Positions 59,950-64,000 of a stretch of DNA of 64,000 nucleotides are shown piece after piece. The DNA lies in contig JBITNC010000001.1 of the NCBI GenBank assembly GCA_050084985.1, positions 63,302,001 through 63,366,000 on the forward strand. Reading direction: 5' to 3'. Source of the DNA: Nageia nagi (Eukaryota; Pinophyta). Every line of letters starts with the position of its first letter. Position 1 is the first letter of the stretch. The position numbers were made by a program, and so were the translations under genes. The notes beneath the pieces are model-generated. The model ran no database searches. It saw only the letters and a program-made list of their open reading frames with translations, and was not told where the DNA came from.

Positions 59950-61762
59950 ATCAATAGGAGGTATAATATGTTTTCATTTAGGATTAATTACAAACCACAT
60001 GGTCTCATCCTTTACATCTTGAAAAAAAAAAACTTAACTAAAATGTTATGGTAAAACATAAGGCTTTTTATCTTTAGCTAAATATTTTGTGGAGTTGATT
60101 GCGAAGTATTCACTATTATCATCATGTAAGATTATTCTTCTATTAATTGTGTCGAACCATTTACATATAAATACTACACATTGGAATTATCTATAATCCA
60201 ACTGAATAATTTATATAATTTTTTCAACATATTATAATGTTCCTTCTATCAAATTTTTATCTCTTGTACTTGCACAACTTGCTTGGTCAAAATCAACCAT
60301 CACTCCACAATCAAATGTCACTCTATTCTAATCAATCTTTTCAATTATAAAGTGTTGACCATATGCCCACATTTAAGAGAAAGACAATGCATGTAAACAT
60401 TTACATAAATAATATTATTAGTGCAATCATTACATTTATATAAACTATCATGCTCTTATACAAATATCAAAAATTAAATGCATATCTATAAATTAATAAT
60501 AATTACATTTTGATTGCATACAATGGCTATATATTGAACATCTTCATTTATATTTTCATACCCTTATCTTTCTTTCTCATCAATTGCTTCCCTCAACCAT
60601 GACCTTGGACACTCTGTTGGCCAATTTTCATCTCTTAGCTGTGCAGGTAGAGATGTACCCCTTAGATTTTATCTGTGAAACAAGGTACATTCTTCTACCA
60701 ATCTACTTCTTTTACTTTTGTACAATTCAATCCACTCCTTGCAACATTCCATATTCATCATGATAAACTAGTTTATAGATTCAAACTTGTGATAATTTAT
60801 AAAATCATGATGATACAATATATATCCATTAATAATTATTTATTAAATTAAATCCAAAATGTATGTTATACATATTATTATAAATTAGTAATATATTTAA
60901 TATTGTTAGTACCTTTAATAGTATAATTTATCCCATTATATTATAAAATTTGTCCTTCAAATTTTTTTATATCTTTGTCTACTTACCACATATTTGGTGT
61001 AGAAGAATGGATTTGGATAATACATTTAGATGCATAAAAAAGATTCTTATACAATGTATCTCTCATCCATTGATCCTTTTGGTCATGATTTTCATCTAAC
61101 AAATGCTTTTAGTACTTTTAAAAATATCTCCACAAAAAATATGCTTCTAATACTTATAACACCTACTATTTCTATATCATCTACAAGGTGGATCAATATG
61201 TGCACTTGTATGTTCACAAAAGCAACAAGTATTTTCTTTTCAAATGTACAAATAATTTTAGCAATTTCTTTGCACCATCTAGGTATTTCGCTCACATGTA
61301 TCTCCTTTCTAATTATCCACCTACTGATAAAAATATAATACCATCAAATGTCTTCAAAATTGATAGAAAAAATAGAAAATAACAATAATAAAACATGTAC
61401 TATTTTTTCATAAAGAAGTATCATAACATGAAATACCTTAGAAATGTTGATAGTCAATCAATTACCTTTTTAAGATATGGAGGTAAATTCTTACATCCAC
61501 GAATTGTAAGTGGAAAAATATGTTGTACATAAAGTTATGTATTGTGCAAGTAGTATTAATCATTATATTTTAAAAAATATATATTAATACAAAAAAAAAT
61601 GATTTCTATGGACATATAATATGAGAATAGCTTCAAGAAGTTATGGTACTCATGAGATTTTAATCTTGTTATTCTACCATTAGTAGTGAATGCTTTTCTT
61701 AGCGATGATCCATACTGAGTTGGTGTTCTAATGATTTTAATAACATTATGTACCATGTTCAC
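59950..61762 (-). mobile_element. CACTA (En/Spm) transposase fragment, DUF4218 and DUF4216
   Basis: From 61762 down, the minus strand reads GRITRLKSHEYHNFLKLFSY, then EIPRWCKEIAKIICTFEKK with NIQVHILIHLVDDIEIVGVI (61092-61290), the DUF4218 pattern. Further down, GVMVDFDQASCASTRDKNLI, VVFICKWFDT and VFFFQDVKDETMWFVINPK (60340-59960) match DUF4216. This is the C-terminal half of CACTA transposases in correct order. Stops are frequent; the N-terminal TNP2 part and the CACTA termini are not seen. Confidence 0.85.
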
Positions 61763-61916
61763 TTATTCTTTATACATTATCCATGGTAAGTGAGCATGTA
61801 TTTTTTTCATTCTATTTTATATCCATAAGGCATGCTTTATGTTGATGTCTCTTAAGTCATTTCTTACATTAATAGTATCAGATTTTGTAGTTGTTGTACA
61901 TCAATACAAAGAAGAT

Positions 61917-62771
61917 TGTAATGACCCTATTTTTAAGAATATCTTGCATTTGGGATTTTCCACAAATCTTTTCTCCTACAAGTCAGATATGGTCGTTGCA
62001 CCTTCATAATTGGATAGAGCATCTCGTGGCATTTGTTTTAAGTGGTCACATGACCCCTTTTGGACAAGAAATGAAGGAGTTATGGCTACTTGAAGTTTGC
62101 TAGTTGGACCAATCTTCCATGTCGTGCCTACACATGAAAATCCACTTAACTTAGTGGATTTTTACTTAAAAGTGCAATGTTGAATTATAATAAACTTTTA
62201 TGTTATTCTAATATTATTTTAAGTACTTTTATTTATAGTAAGGTCAATCAATGGCTTAGATTAGCTTAGAGGGGTTAATGCAAGATTAGGGTTGGAGTCT
62301 ATATAAGGAGATGCAAACACTCCATTTTGGGTATGCTATGTGATATGAGAATTGAATATTGAAACCCTAGAGTTTCCATGAGTTGAGATTACAGGTCTTG
62401 TTCATTCCCATAGTGCATTGGAGGTGCATGGTTGGGGACTTGGCAATATCATTAAGGTGTTATTGCCCTAAAATATCAAAAATACAAAAAGAGGCATCTG
62501 TGAGTGGTTCGTGGCATTTCTTTTGTGGAGGGATTCACTCAGTTTGGAAAGTTTGTATTTGCATTTTTAGTTTCGTGAGGATTCCATTTGTCCATTCCAG
62601 CTTGTATTGGTTTGGAAATATTTAATATATATGATACTGGTTGATTTCTCCTCATACTAGTGTTATTTTATGAGCAATTTCTGAGTTATTTTATTGTTGT
62701 AATTTATTTTTGCATTTTTATATTGAGGGTTTGCTAGAAATAAAGAAATAAAAAATAAAAGAAACATCACA
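61917..62771 (+). repeat. 5' LTR of a plus-strand LTR retrotransposon
   Basis: It starts TGTAATGACCC and ends AAACATCACA, 855 bp, with TATAAGGAG at 62302 as TATA box. A tRNA-iMet primer site follows two bases later. The partner LTR lies beyond the window, so the start is inferred from TG and the typical TGTAATGACCC opening. Confidence 0.72.
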
Positions 62772-62773
62772 AG

Positions 62774-62785
62774 TGGTATCAGAGC
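62774..62785 (+). other. Primer-binding site, tRNA-iMet type
   Basis: TGGTATCAGAGC exactly, two bases after the CA end of the LTR. Confidence 0.85.
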
Positions 62786-64000
62786 TTGGATCTTGCCAAC
62801 CTGTGGTTAGATCTAACATTTTTCAAAGATTTGGAGTTAATGTTTCTGCAAAAAATTTAGATCTTCAGTTTCTAGCATCTAGGTGTTGAATATTTTTGGG
62901 GGATCTAAGAGATCAAGGAGTTTTGCATTTTAAAAGCAATTTTTCAAGGTTAAAAGGCATTTTTTAAAGAAAATCTACATTCCTAGACTAAGTCATCTAG
63001 GGTTGAGAGATAAGAATTGTAGGATTGAAAGCTATTTTCAAACATAGAAAGTCTTGATCTATTATTCTAGCTAGTCAGAAAAATTTTGCTCAAGGATTCT
63101 AAGCAAAATTGGAGTTTTGAGTAAAAAAATTTTACGGAATTTTTAGATCTAGCATTTTTCAATGTTTTTCAATTATGGGTATCTCAGTTTCAGAGTTTTT
63201 TAGAATTAAGGTTGCTAATTTTATAGTGAAAATCATTTTGGGTATTGCAGATTCTTAGTAATTTATTTGGTTGCAGAAAGAAACCCTAATTTCATGGGTA
63301 TCAAGAAACCCTATTTTGAGGGGCCATTTGAGGCCAATTTTAGAGTTCCAGCATTAGATCCAGCATACTAAGCTGAACATCTAACCCTAAGGGGTATTTT
63401 TGAACACTTTGTATGCAGTTTTAAGCTTTTAGAAGGGTTTTTTAGAGGAAAAACAAGAAGGTGACATTTTTGAAGATTCAGTTAGTTAGAGGTATTTATC
63501 GAGGGTTTGAAGGTTGATGTTTGCTAAGAGTGGATCATGGAACTATTCAAGAGAAAAGAGAATGAGCAGAAGTTGGATGTAATGATTATTTTGATGCAAA
63601 AGATGGTGACATTAAAGTAAGCAAATAGACAAGCAATAGTGACATTAAAAAGGGAAAACATGCAATAAAATAGAACCAGTGGACCTAAGGGAGAGAAAAG
63701 ACAAGTGCAACAAAAAATGACCATTCCCACCTTTAATGGTCAAGATAATTTATCAACTTTGAGAAAAATAGAGAAAGCTAAAATTTTCCATAAAAAAGAA
63801 GAGCTTGAGGAGAATTGTGCAAAAAATTTTGAAGTTGTTCCTACCATTGAAAAAGAGGAAAGGGGCCAAACAAAAATTTTTGAAGAAAATGCAAGTAGTG
63901 AAGACATTTCAGCAATGGAGCATGGTTCGTCTAGCATGATTGATTTCACTCAAGAGATTGGTGATAGAGATGCTACTCTCCCTCTTGAGGTATGTTTGAA
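62786..64000 (+). mobile_element. Leader and start of gag of the retrotransposon at the right edge
   Basis: A leader of about 750 bases is followed by MELFKRKENEQKLDVMIILM at 63537 with stops. The sequence MTIPTFNGQDNLSTLRKIEK at 63718 continues open, Glu/Lys-rich, to the window end. The PTFxGxD pattern is typical of gag openings. The element is truncated by the window edge. Confidence 0.65.

Overview
The window looks like nuclear DNA of a seed plant, most likely a gymnosperm. It is AT-rich, dense in old and nested retrotransposons, and holds one recognisable host gene, whose introns reach 11.5 kb and are full of transposon remains. The gymnosperm assignment is an inference from intron size and repeat type. 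There is no bacterial, organellar or CRISPR-like content, and most short open frames are chance or degenerate transposon pieces.

Host gene: TAF12 (TFIID/SAGA subunit 12) lies on the minus strand from 56042 down to 26979, in eight coding exons with canonical GT/AG borders. Exon lengths sum to 1,837 nt. The Gln-rich exon 3 (515 nt) and histone-fold exon 4 (74 nt) are each one base short of a continuous frame, so the gene as written has two frameshifts. Either this copy has recently decayed or the assembly has two homopolymer-type errors.

Left third (1-23272): a stack of nested retroelements. A minus-strand RTE-type LINE reverse transcriptase (about 22440-22930) is cut by an old minus-strand Ty3/gypsy element (LTR 22161-22437, gag 20930-21580 continuing at 3870-4324, protease, then RT ending near 1577). 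A second minus-strand Ty3/gypsy element (4330-20924, target duplication CTATG) sits inside the gag of the first. A plus-strand Ty1/copia element (8862-17658, target duplication TTGAG) sits inside the pol of the second. A copia-like LTR with a tRNA-iMet primer site (1354-1575) breaks the RT of the outer Ty3 element, and a similar LTR lies at 23096-23272.

Middle (23273-56042): flank and TAF12. Intron 3 holds a field of degenerate tandem repeats (31.1-32.0 kb), a decayed gag-like gene (32.3-34.6 kb), a 362-bp MITE-like element and an LTR-like promoter near 36.4 kb. Intron 1 holds an RNase H fragment, a zinc-knuckle ORF1 fragment split by a poly(A)-tailed insertion with a 12-bp target duplication, a 137-bp tandem duplication, a broken hAT transposase and a LINE ORF1-like fragment with a poly(A) tail.

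Right end (56043-64000): the TAF12 upstream region with a perfect CArg-type site, a minus-strand L1-type LINE 3' part, a minus-strand CACTA transposase fragment (DUF4218 then DUF4216), and the 5' LTR (61917-62771) plus gag start of a plus-strand LTR retrotransposon that runs out of the window. I found no convincing new biological system. The most useful results are the TAF12 gene model with its two frame breaks and the exactly bounded insertion series.
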